Assembly (NCBI GenBank): GCA_041483175.1 | Contig: JBGPFD010000158.1 | Location: 1 to 8,070, forward strand | Direction: 5' to 3' | Source: Gp7-AA10 sp041483175 | Lineage (GTDB): Bacteria; Acidobacteriota; Thermoanaerobaculia; Gp7-AA8 | DNA: 8,070 nt | Shown: positions 1-5,768 of the stretch, piece after piece | Layout: each line of letters starts with the position of its first letter | Position numbering within the stretch: position 1 is the first letter of the stretch | Program-made: the position numbers and the translations under genes | The notes under the pieces: model-generated | Databases searched by the model: none | What the model was told of the DNA's origin: nothing | What the model saw: only the letters and a program-made list of their open reading frames with translations

Positions 1-305
1 AGCAAGGCGGTTGCGGTCGTCAGGCCAAACACCAGGCGAACCACGTCCGCCATTCCGACATATCTCCACCACCCTCGGTAGAATCCGAAGAACACCCCCA
101 CCAGCAACTGCACACCGACCACCACAATGAGGCTGGATTTGAATGTGAGGCTGTACTCCAGTGGGATGTTGAACTCGAAGCGGAGCAGATAGGAAAATGC
201 GTAGGCGGCCGCGAAGACGATCGCGTGAAAAATGAACAGAATAAGGACGCGCGCTCCGGCAAGCCGGAGCAGGACGGTCTCGAAAAACGACTTCTCTTCT
301 CTCAT
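1..305 (-). CDS. N-terminal part of a membrane-bound CapD/WbpM-type nucleotide-sugar dehydratase/epimerase (runs off the window)
   Basis: Only the first 101 or so codons are inside the window. They encode a basic/polar N-terminus, a hydrophobic helix at about residues 19-41 that ends in LLRFEF, a second helix at about 57-75, and the motif FYRGWWRYVGMADVVRL (about 75-91) leading into a third helix. A helix ending in LLRF followed by Y-R-x-W-R-Y and a D-V-V/L stretch is characteristic of the membrane anchor of polysaccharide-biosynthesis CapD/WbpM/PglF proteins. Members carry a C-terminal NAD(P)-binding SDR domain (UDP-GlcNAc 4,6-dehydratase or a related epimerase); that domain would lie outside the window. 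An epimerase, an ATP-grasp ligase and a phosphoesterase lie upstream in the same direction, which fits a capsule/O-antigen locus. The start is uncertain: the ATG at 305 is chosen because a promoter-like TATAAT lies at 325-330, but an in-frame ATG at 326 is possible. Neither has a good Shine-Dalgarno sequence. Confidence 0.8.
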   Translation of the reverse strand, partial: MREEKSFFETVLLRLAGARVLILFIFHAIVFAAAYAFSYLLRFEFNIPLEYSLTFKSSLIVVVGVQLLVGVFFGFYRGWWRYVGMADVVRLVFGLTTATAL

Positions 306-324
306 GACCCAGGGAGGTGCGGTC

Positions 325-353
325 ATTATAGTGACCGTACCTTAGGAGCACAA
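325..353 (-). promoter_or_regulatory. Candidate sigma-70 type promoter for the CapD-like gene
   Basis: On the minus strand a perfect TATAAT (325-330) is preceded, with a 17-bp spacer, by TTGTGC (348-353), which matches 3 of 6 bases of the -35 consensus. Transcription would begin near 318, about a dozen bases before the ATG at 305. The site lies in the only clear gap of the left operon. No experimental support is available, and the -35 is weak. Confidence 0.4.
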
Positions 354-508
354 TAAGTTTTCGCGGCGATTGCTAGTTCCATCACATCAATACGTTCGCT
401 ATGTTCACTCGCTGAATGGCTCACAGAATCGACGAGACGAGAACTTGACGGATCGTGCGGATGGCCTACGTTTTTGCGACGACTTTTTGCCGGGAAGCGT
501 GCGGTCAT
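326..508 (-). CDS. Doubtful 60-residue ORF between the epimerase and CapD-like genes
   Basis: A 60-codon frame fills the gap exactly. Its ATG overlaps the epimerase stop in an ATGA, and its TAA shares one base with the in-frame ATG at 326 of the CapD-like gene (TAATG). That geometry is typical of coupled operon genes. Against it, the predicted protein has no domain, membrane segment or family I recognise. Its third codon positions are mostly A/T, unlike its neighbours, and its end overlaps the promoter candidate at 325-353. I consider it more likely non-coding. Confidence 0.15.
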   Translation of the reverse strand: MTARFPAKSRRKNVGHPHDPSSSRLVDSVSHSASEHSERIDVMELAIAAKTYCAPKVRSL

Positions 509-1401
509 TCGGATAGCTCATGCTTCCAGCGGCGCAACCCTTCCTCGAGACCAAGAGGAACGTAGCCAAGTGCGCGCTGGGCGGACGTGATGTCAAGGGC
601 GGCGAAGCCGACGAAGCCGGTCGGCGCCTCGCCAACGATGCGAACGCTGCTTCCACCACCGAAGGCTCGCGCCGTGGCGTGCGCCGCCTCGACACCCGTC
701 TTCCGCTCGCCCGATCCGACATTGAAGATGCCTTCGGCGCGGCGCTCGATTGCTGCGACGATCGCCGCGACCACGTCGTCGACATAGACGAGGTCAACTC
801 CGTGCACGCCGCCGTCCCGGACCTCGATCGGTTCGCGGCGTGACGCGTGATCGACGAATGCCGCCATCATCGCCCGCGGTGTCATTCCCGGTCCGTAGAC
901 GGCCGATGGTCGCAAGATCGTCGCGTGGAACGCTCCGCGTTGGTGATGAGCGCTGATGTAAACCTCGCCGGCGATCTTGCTGAGCAGGTAGTGCGTCGCG
1001 CGCCGGTCCGGATAGAGCAAATCGGTCTCGCGGCGCGGTGTTGGAGCGGGTGCGTAGATGTTTCCGGAGGAAATGTGGATGAAATGCTCCACGCCGGCCG
1101 CTGCAGCCGCAGCGCCGAGCGCGTCCGCGTGCAGTGCGTTGACACGGAAGCACTCCTCGGCGAAAGCTCGGTCGTCGAGACATTTGGGAATGAAGGCGGC
1201 CAGATTGCAGACCACCTTAGCCTGCTTGATCATGCGAGAGAAGTCACCGTCAGATGGGTAACGTTCCCATTCGACGTTCGACTGTTGCGGCTGTTCGGCC
1301 CGGCTCACGGCGCGCACGCGCCAGCCACGGCTGATCAGAGACGGCACGAGACGCCTTCCGATGAAGCCCGATGCGCCAGTGACGATGATTTGGCTGTTCA
1401 C
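505..1401 (-). CDS. NAD-dependent epimerase/dehydratase (extended SDR), probably nucleotide-sugar modifying
   Basis: A 298-residue extended short-chain dehydrogenase, close to the usual 300-330 of the family. The Rossmann motif TGASGFIG is at residues 8-15. The strand HISSGNIY (109-116) supplies the catalytic Ser, and Y138xxxK142 (YLLSK) is the active-site pair. RPSAVYGPG (164-172) and VYVDD (205-209) are typical of NAD-dependent sugar epimerases/dehydratases such as the GalE/RmlB/WcaG-like group. The substrate cannot be told from sequence, but the context suggests an NDP-sugar for a surface glycan. The start is the GTG at 1401: it overlaps the ATP-grasp stop as GTGA and lies 7 bases after AGAAGG. 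A longer frame reaches an ATG at 1464, but that would add 21 residues before the Rossmann strand and a long overlap. A second GTG at 1404 lies only 4 bases from AGAAGG. Confidence 0.9.
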   Translation of the reverse strand: MNSQIIVTGASGFIGRRLVPSLISRGWRVRAVSRAEQPQQSNVEWERYPSDGDFSRMIKQAKVVCNLAAFIPKCLDDRAFAEECFRVNALHADALGAAAAAAGVEHFIHISSGNIYAPAPTPRRETDLLYPDRRATHYLLSKIAGEVYISAHHQRGAFHATILRPSAVYGPGMTPRAMMAAFVDHASRREPIEVRDGGVHGVDLVYVDDVVAAIVAAIERRAEGIFNVGSGERKTGVEAAHATARAFGGGSSVRIVGEAPTGFVGFAALDITSAQRALGYVPLGLEEGLRRWKHELSE

Positions 1402-2387
1402 CACGATGCCTTCTCTGCCGTGAAAGCGTCGTAGCGCGTCCGATCGATGATCGTTTCGCTCCAATGGCGAACGATCACCATCGGCTGCACGGCTGGCTGC
1501 AGGATGGGGGCCCCGTCGAGAAGATGTCGAAGCACCATCTCTACTTCGTTGAAACCCGCCAGAGCGCGCAACGGGGTCGTGCCCGAAAAACGCGCATTGA
1601 TTTCAAACGTGACGGCGGCGTCCTTGTGAAGCCGAAATTGCACATTCACCGGTCCGAACGGTTGAAGATGCTCGACGATCCGTCGAACTTGCTGGTTCAA
1701 TTCTGGGAATTCTTCGACGTAAGCCCGATAGGTGTTGCCATCCCTCAGGTCACGCCTCATGACAATCGAAGCCTGGTCTGAACCCTCGAAGAAAATGCCG
1801 CCTGCGGTGAATTCCATGCCCGCCGTGCCCAAATGCTCCTGAATAACAGGGTCAGGCACGGTGGTGAGGGCTACGCGCAACTCTTCGCGATTGTTCACCA
1901 CGGTGACGCCCCGCGAGCGTGCACCTATGCGTGGTTTAACAACGAGCGGGAAGCCAACTCGTTCGATCAGCGCCTCCTCGGCGCCGGCGAGCGCAGAGTC
2001 TGCATATGGCAATCCGGAATCGCGGAGGAACTCCGCTGTAAGCCATTTGTCGTCGGCGATTGCCACGACCCGCGGCGATGAAACCACAATCTTCGTTCCG
2101 AATTCGTCCTCCAGTTCTGCTCGGTTTTCGGCGAAGAACATCAGTTCCACGTCGGTGCCGACGAGGACTGCATCAGGATGTTCGATCCGGAGGATCCGCT
2201 CGATTCCTGTTCGAAAATCGGGCGCAGAGGCGAACGGAACGAAATGCGCTGCATCGGCCCAGTACACGCCGGGACTCAACGGACACGGATCGACGGTGAC
2301 AATCGTGACATCCAGCTGGCTACGGCGAAGGCTCCTGATGATCCCTTGGCCCAGCAGAGTTCCCGCTCCGGTCACCAGAACTTTCAT
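1398..2387 (-). CDS. ATP-grasp ligase, CarB/PylC-like (carbamoyl-phosphate-synthase large-subunit type fold)
   Basis: A 329-residue protein. The N-terminal pre-ATP-grasp Rossmann segment begins at once with MKVLVTGAGTLLGQG. It is followed by ADDKWLTAEFLRDSGLPY (111-128), the family's D-K...G-L-P helix. FPLVVKPRIGARSRGV (146-161) has the nucleotide-binding Lys and Gly-rich loop, VIQEHLGTAGMEFT (181-194) has the adenine-region Glu, and FEINARFSG (261-269) has the E-x-N metal ligands. ATP-grasp enzymes join a carboxylate, via an acyl-phosphate, to an amine or thiol. Proteins of this subgroup occur in PylC and in many polysaccharide or natural-product clusters, usually without a known substrate. 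ATGA overlap with the upstream phosphoesterase and GTGA overlap with the downstream epimerase point to one transcript and coupled translation. The exact substrate is unknown; amidation or aminoacylation of a sugar intermediate is a guess from context. Confidence 0.88.
   Translation of the reverse strand: MKVLVTGAGTLLGQGIIRSLRRSQLDVTIVTVDPCPLSPGVYWADAAHFVPFASAPDFRTGIERILRIEHPDAVLVGTDVELMFFAENRAELEDEFGTKIVVSSPRVVAIADDKWLTAEFLRDSGLPYADSALAGAEEALIERVGFPLVVKPRIGARSRGVTVVNNREELRVALTTVPDPVIQEHLGTAGMEFTAGGIFFEGSDQASIVMRRDLRDGNTYRAYVEEFPELNQQVRRIVEHLQPFGPVNVQFRLHKDAAVTFEINARFSGTTPLRALAGFNEVEMVLRHLLDGAPILQPAVQPMVIVRHWSETIIDRTRYDAFTAEKASW
1409..1414 (-). promoter_or_regulatory. Ribosome binding site that sets the epimerase GTG start
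   Basis: AGAAGG on the minus strand lies 7 bases before the GTG at 1401 and 4 bases before the GTG at 1404, so spacing favours 1401. It is inside the end of the ATP-grasp coding sequence, as expected for a coupled GTGA junction. Confidence 0.55.
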
Positions 2388-3208
2388 CTTTCGAAAAACC
2401 GTATCAAACGCGCTTTCGTCGCGTCCGAGAGATCGCTGGCTAGTATCGTCGCCACGTGTCTACTGACATCGTACTGGATGTCCTCAAACTCGAGAGTCAT
2501 CGCGTTGGCTTTCATCGACACCACGAGCATGGAGGCTCGGGTGCCCCTTGGCTGTCCGACACTGCCCGGATTCACGATGGGTATCTCACCACCGCCCAAG
2601 GACAGGGTGATGGCGGTGTCGTTGCGATCCACCAATCTGTCCTCCCTGGAGACTATGGATGCTCGCCGACGATGAGTGTGCCCGAAGATCCCCGCGCAAA
2701 ATCCGTTTTCCCGCAGGACCTTGGCAGCGCGGACGATTTCATCCTCGCGATCGAGATAAGTCCAGTCTCCGAATGGGAAGGGATTACAGTGAGCGAAGAG
2801 GATTCTCGCCGCAGCGATCGAGTTAACGGTCGTTGGCAGCATGCGTCCGGCGAGTGCTCGCCGATTCCACTCTACTGACTCGCGAATCCAATCCGGGAGT
2901 GTCTCGAAGTAATCGGCACTGTTTGTTTCGTACAGTAGGTCGTGGTTCCCTCGCACGAACCACAGTTCGACTGTCGTCTGATCGAGCCGGTCCAGTACTT
3001 CCAGGGGACTGCACCCGTAGGTGAAGAGATCTCCCAGCACGACCGCCGTTTCAATGCCCCGCGCCGCAAGAAGGTTTAGGGCTGCATCCAGAGCATCGAC
3101 ATTCGAATGAATATCACTGATTACGCCTAGTTGGCTCCTAGTGATCTGCTCTTCGATCCTTGATTCGTGGTGTGCTGTCGTAGCCTCTTCGTTGGTTCGC
3201 TCACTCAT
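2384..3208 (-). CDS. Calcineurin-like metallophosphoesterase, YfcE/MJ0936-like
   Basis: A 274-residue protein with every hallmark of the two-metal phosphoesterase fold, in order: SDIHSN (D32, H34), GDLFTYG (D60), GNHD (87-90), AHC (H140) and GHTH (176-179). It ends with the IVNPGSVGQPR segment typical of the YfcE/MJ0936 branch. These enzymes hydrolyse phosphodiesters or phosphomonoesters in the cytoplasm, and their natural substrates are often unknown. There is no signal peptide. About 28 residues before the fold are extra, rich in E/T/R, and have no recognised role. The ATG at 3208 is the chosen start; a GTG six codons upstream (3226) is in frame, and neither has a clear Shine-Dalgarno sequence. 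It is the first gene of the left operon and shares ATGA with the ATP-grasp gene, which suggests it acts with that ligase. Confidence 0.87.
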   Translation of the reverse strand: MSERTNEEATTAHHESRIEEQITRSQLGVISDIHSNVDALDAALNLLAARGIETAVVLGDLFTYGCSPLEVLDRLDQTTVELWFVRGNHDLLYETNSADYFETLPDWIRESVEWNRRALAGRMLPTTVNSIAAARILFAHCNPFPFGDWTYLDREDEIVRAAKVLRENGFCAGIFGHTHRRRASIVSREDRLVDRNDTAITLSLGGGEIPIVNPGSVGQPRGTRASMLVVSMKANAMTLEFEDIQYDVSRHVATILASDLSDATKARLIRFFER

Positions 3209-3368
3209 GGATCGGGGAATCCGCACGCGTGCATCGAATACCCTTTTGGGGCGCGAAGATTAACCATGTTCTCCAAGCGGAATTGCACGTATCGCCGCAG
3301 AGACCTGCAACAAACATAATTATCATAATTGTAGCGAGCGTTGGGAAAACAATAAGGCTTTCGGACCC
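3209..3368. promoter_or_regulatory. Divergent intergenic spacer with an AT-rich palindrome
   Basis: This spacer separates the two divergent blocks and should hold promoters for both. Its most distinct element is the perfect 13-base palindrome at 3318-3330 (AATTAT-C-ATAATT), which stands out from the GC-rich surroundings. Partial -10-like hexamers occur around it on both strands (for example TATGAT and TACAAT on the minus strand), but I cannot pick a convincing -35/-10 pair. The palindrome could be an operator or simply promoter DNA. Confidence 0.35.
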
Positions 3369-4094
3369 ATGAGCAGCTACAAGCACCTGAAGTCGCTCGG
3401 CCGCGAAGAGCTCCTGCACTTCGTGAAGGAGAACGTTCTCAATCTGCTCGAGGACGAGGCTCTGGCCGTCCTCGACAACCCCTACCTCACCCCCGCGATT
3501 TGTCAGCAGATCGCGAACGCCCAGCGCCTCACCGGGTTTTACTCGGTCCGCCTGCGGCTCGTGGCGCACAAGCAGACGCCCCAGGCCCACGCGCTCAAGC
3601 TGGTTCACTACCTCTACTGGACCGATCTCGTCCATCTGTCAGTCGACGTGAAGGTTCCCGCGCCGGTCCGGCGCGCGATCGATAACCAGCTCGTCAGCAA
3701 AGTCGACAAGCTCAGCCTCGGCGAGCGCATTAGCTGCGCGAAGCGCTGCAGCCCGGCGATGATCAAAGCCCTTCTCTTCGATCCCGACCCGAAGGTGTTC
3801 GAGGCCCTCCTGGTCAACCAGCGCCTTCGCGAAGACGATCTCCTCGTTGTCGCCAACAGCGGCCGCGCCTCTTCCGCCCAACTCCAGCTCCTGGCGGATG
3901 ATCGGAAGTGGTCGTATCGCTATGCCATCCGCAAAGCATTGGTGATGAACCCCTTGACGCCGCGCGCCACGGCGGCCTCCCTGCTGCGGTTCCTCATGAA
4001 ACGCGATCTGCAAATGATCCATACAAACCCGAAGACATCGGTGTATCTGCGGCGATGCATCGAGAAGTTGCAGCCGGCGGGTTTGACGGTGTAG
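3369..4094 (+). CDS. Alpha-solenoid (LRV/HEAT-like repeat) protein of unknown function, paralogue of the gene at 6693
   Basis: A 241-residue soluble protein, almost all helical, without signal peptide or membrane segment. Short helical repeats recur with phrases of the N-x-x-L-x-x-x-x-L type: LDNPYLTPAICQQIA (35-49), LLVNQRLREDDLLVVA (148-162), and W-x-x-x-Y-x-I-x-x-A-L-x-x-N-P-x-x-P (181-198). These resemble leucine-rich-repeat-variant/HEAT solenoids, which are usually protein-binding scaffolds; no catalytic motif is visible. Residues 115-234 align without gaps to residues 235-354 of the protein at 6693-7781, with about 29 identities in 120 by hand count, so the two are homologous. The stop TAG lies in the GTGTAG that opens the repeat element at 4089, so the final Val and stop are repeat-derived sequence. 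Codon use is strongly GC3-biased like the rest of the right block. Its cellular role is unknown. Confidence 0.85.
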   Translation: MSSYKHLKSLGREELLHFVKENVLNLLEDEALAVLDNPYLTPAICQQIANAQRLTGFYSVRLRLVAHKQTPQAHALKLVHYLYWTDLVHLSVDVKVPAPVRRAIDNQLVSKVDKLSLGERISCAKRCSPAMIKALLFDPDPKVFEALLVNQRLREDDLLVVANSGRASSAQLQLLADDRKWSYRYAIRKALVMNPLTPRATAASLLRFLMKRDLQMIHTNPKTSVYLRRCIEKLQPAGLTV

Positions 4095-4190
4095 GGGCGC
4101 GCGTCTCGCGCGCCCGGCGGGCGAGGACGCCCGCCGCTACACGGGCGAGGACGCCCGCCGCTACACGGGCGAGGACGCCCGCCGCTACAC
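4089..4190. repeat. REP/BIME-like hairpin element, copy 1 (three tail units)
   Basis: The element opens with GTGTAG and closes with CTACAC, its reverse complement. A head hairpin has perfect 9-bp arms (gggcgcgcg 4095-4103, cgcgcgccc 4107-4115) around the loop tct. Three 24-bp tandem units follow (4119-4142, 4143-4166, 4167-4190). The first tail hairpin has arms ggcgggcg and cgcccgcc around agga and is followed by gctacac. A GTAG next to a hairpin and a second, inverted GTAG on the other side are the layout of paired REP sequences (BIMEs). The element overlaps the end of the solenoid gene and stops 10 bp before lhgO. There is no T-run, so it is not a standard intrinsic terminator, although strong RNA hairpins could still affect transcript ends. 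Confidence 0.85.
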
Positions 4191-4200
4191 TCGACACACT

Positions 4201-5373
4201 ATGAATGACGTACTCGTCATCGGCGGTGGCATCGTGGGCCTGGCCACCGCGTACAAGCTCTCGCGGCGCGACGCGCGCGTGCTCGTGCTGGAGAAGGAAA
4301 GCGCAGTGGCGGAGCATCAGTCCGGCCGCAACTCCGGCGTGCTCCACTCGGGAATCTACTACCGTCCCGGCTCGCTGAAGGCTAAGACGTGCGTTGCCGG
4401 CCGGCGGCAGATGCAGCAGTTCTGTGACGACCACGGGATTCCCTGGAAACGTACAGGGAAAGTCATCGTGGCCACCGACGCGAGCGAGCTGCCGCGCCTC
4501 GACGATCTCCTCGGGCGCGGACACCGCAACGACGTCGACTGCGAACGGATCAATGCCGACGATCTGCGCCGCCTCGAGCCGCACTGCGCCGGCATTGCCG
4601 CGATTCACGTCAAAGACGCGGGCGTCGTCGACTACCGCCGCGTCTGCGCACGCCTCGCGGATCTGCTCGGAGACGTTCGGACGAACGCGCAGGTGATCAA
4701 AATCGAGCAGGGGACAGACAGTGTTCGCGTAATCACGAGGACCGGCTCCTTCGAGGCGGCGCGCGTGATCAACTGCGGCGGGCTCTACTCCGATCGAATC
4801 GCCCGCATGGCCGGATCGGACCCGCGGCTGCGCATCGTTCCATTCCGCGGCGAGTACTACCATCTGACCGAGCGCGCCGCCTCGCTCTGCCGCTCCCTCA
4901 TCTATCCGGTGCCCGACCCGAACCTTCCATTCCTCGGCGTTCACTTCACGCGATCGATCGACGACGACGTTCATTGCGGCCCGAACGCGGTCCTGGCGTT
5001 CAGCCGTGAAGGCTATCGCCGCCGCGATATCAACCTCGGGGACCTTGTCGAAATCGCCTCGTATCGCGGCGCTCGTACCGTCGGCCGGCGGATGTGGCGC
5101 ACGGCGGCGTCTGAGCTGCTGCGCTCGCTTTCCAAACGCGCATTTCTGAAGGCCGCCCAGCGCCTGATCCCGGAGGTCCGAAGTGAGGACCTCATGCCTG
5201 CCAGGTCCGGCGTGCGCGCCCAGGCCGTCGCCGAGGACGGAAGCCTGATCGATGATTTCGTGCTCGCCGCCGACCGCCGCGTGCTCAACGTGTTGAATGC
5301 CCCCTCGCCCGCCGCCACCGCGGCCCTGGCGATTGCCGACCTGATCGTCGACGAGTTTGCGACGATGGTGTAG
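4201..5373 (+). CDS. lhgO: L-2-hydroxyglutarate oxidase/dehydrogenase (FAD-dependent, LhgO/L2HGDH family)
   Basis: A 390-residue FAD enzyme that oxidises L-2-hydroxyglutarate to 2-oxoglutarate, passing electrons to a quinone or oxygen in characterised members. The dinucleotide motif GGGIVG (8-13) and the acidic residue E31 bind FAD. HQSGRNSGVLHSGIYYRPGS (39-58) is a signature of this family, as are FRGEYYHL, YPVPDPNLPFLGVHFTR, GPNAVLAFSREGY, the RSGVRAQAV...DGSLIDDF segment, and the C-terminal NAPSPAATAALAIA that closes the FAD site. Length matches bacterial LhgO, and there is no frameshift. The start directly precedes the FAD strand (MNDVLVIGG). No Shine-Dalgarno sequence is visible: only 10 bases separate the ATG from the end of repeat copy 1, so expression may be leaderless or depend on upstream transcription. 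The stop lies in the GTGTAG that opens repeat copy 2. No csiD or glutarate-pathway gene is next to it. Confidence 0.95.
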   Translation: MNDVLVIGGGIVGLATAYKLSRRDARVLVLEKESAVAEHQSGRNSGVLHSGIYYRPGSLKAKTCVAGRRQMQQFCDDHGIPWKRTGKVIVATDASELPRLDDLLGRGHRNDVDCERINADDLRRLEPHCAGIAAIHVKDAGVVDYRRVCARLADLLGDVRTNAQVIKIEQGTDSVRVITRTGSFEAARVINCGGLYSDRIARMAGSDPRLRIVPFRGEYYHLTERAASLCRSLIYPVPDPNLPFLGVHFTRSIDDDVHCGPNAVLAFSREGYRRRDINLGDLVEIASYRGARTVGRRMWRTAASELLRSLSKRAFLKAAQRLIPEVRSEDLMPARSGVRAQAVAEDGSLIDDFVLAADRRVLNVLNAPSPAATAALAIADLIVDEFATMV

Positions 5374-5443
5374 GGGCGCGCGTCCCCGCGCGCCCCCCGG
5401 CGGGCGAGGACGCCCGCCGCTACACGGGCGAGGACGCCCGCCG
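5368..5443. repeat. REP/BIME-like hairpin element, copy 2 (1.75 tail units, truncated)
   Basis: It begins with GTGTAG (5368-5373, including the lhgO stop). A head hairpin follows with 10-bp arms (ggggcgcgcg and cgcgcgcccc) around tccc, then one full 24-bp tail unit (5402-5425) and the first 18 bases of a second (5426-5443). It then breaks off into unrelated sequence, without the closing CTACAC. The stretch 5362-5443 is identical to 5757-5838, so copies 2 and 3 are recent duplicates. Copy 1 differs in the head loop. Confidence 0.85.
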
Positions 5444-5677
5444 AGGACGGAAACAAGGTGAGGTTTGGATCCGCGGTGTGGTGAGAAAGGCCGATGCCAA
5501 CGACTGGCTGGCACAGTTTGGAGAGCCATCATGAAGAGAGCCTCGAGGCGGGCCGCGGCATTCCGATCGAACAGGTACGCGCGCAACTCGGGCTGCCCGC
5601 CGCTAGCGGCCGTGCCTCAGCAAAACGAGCCGCCGCGCCAAAGCGAGCGATCGGAAAGCGGCGCTCGCGCTGACCGC
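5444..5677 (+). other. Short segment of unknown origin between repeat copy 2 and the lhgO fragment
   Basis: No complete recognised gene lies here. Two overlapping frames look partly protein-like. One runs to a TGA at 5527-5529 and ends in KADANDWLAQFGEPS. The other is the 59-codon ORF at 5494-5673, listed separately. Both may be remnants of genes interrupted by rearrangement. The first 9 bases extend a 14-base match (5439-5452) to lhgO positions 5229-5242. Confidence 0.3.
5494..5673 (+). CDS. Possible remnant of a small antitoxin-like protein (59 codons)
   Basis: A 59-codon ORF begins at an ATG preceded by GAAAGG at a short 3-base spacing. Residues 15-34 (ESLEAGRGIPIEQVRAQLGL) resemble the C-terminal A-G-R-x-I-P-x-E-x-V-R helix of many small type II antitoxins. 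The rest is a Lys/Arg/Ala-rich tail. The usual N-terminal DNA-binding part of such antitoxins is missing, and no toxin gene is adjacent, so if the resemblance is real this is a truncated relic. It lies between repeat copy 2 and the lhgO fragment, in a clearly rearranged stretch. Chance resemblance is quite possible. Confidence 0.25.
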   Translation: MPTTGWHSLESHHEESLEAGRGIPIEQVRAQLGLPAASGRASAKRAAAPKRAIGKRRSR

Positions 5678-5768
5678 CCCGCGGCTGCGCATCGGTCCAT
5701 TCCGCGGCGAGTACTACCATCTGAACGAGCGCGCCGCCTCGCTCTGCCGCTCCCTCACGATGGTGTAG
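5678..5768 (+). pseudogene. Internally deleted duplicate fragment of lhgO
   Basis: Positions 5678-5757 match lhgO 4821-4900 at 78 of 80 bases (differences at 5696 and 5725). The match then jumps to the very end of lhgO: 5757-5768 equals 5362-5373 and includes the TAG stop. The junction shares one base (A) and removes 462 bp, exactly 154 codons, so the frame is kept: it reads LRIGPFRGEYYHL, then RAASLCRSL fused to TMV and stop. The 5' two thirds, including the FAD-binding start, are absent, so it cannot make a working oxidase. The fragment runs straight into repeat copy 3, just as lhgO runs into copy 2, so gene end and repeat were duplicated together. Confidence 0.85.

Noticed and set aside
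847..1434. 195-codon plus-strand frame opposite the epimerase
   Set aside because: The minus-strand frame has the TGxxGxxG and YxxxK motifs; this plus-strand frame has none.
1402..1464. Upstream ATG (1464) as start of the epimerase
   Set aside because: It would add 21 non-family residues and a 67-bp overlap. The GTG at 1401 has AGAAGG at 7-base spacing and a GTGA junction.
3201..3635. 144-codon minus-strand frame spanning the divergent spacer and the solenoid start
   Set aside because: It overlaps the start of the paralogue-supported solenoid gene in antisense and has no recognised domain.
4119..4190. CRISPR-like tandem repeat array
   Set aside because: The 24-bp units are contiguous, with no spacers between them; they are hairpin repeats.
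4095..4190. Intrinsic (rho-independent) terminator after the solenoid gene
   Set aside because: The hairpins are strong, but no T-run follows, and the next gene begins 10 bp later.
3994..5586. 530-codon minus-strand open frame across lhgO and the repeats
   Set aside because: It is antisense to the well-supported lhgO and open only because of high GC. It reads the repeat units as GVLARVAA-type peptides and has no recognisable domain.
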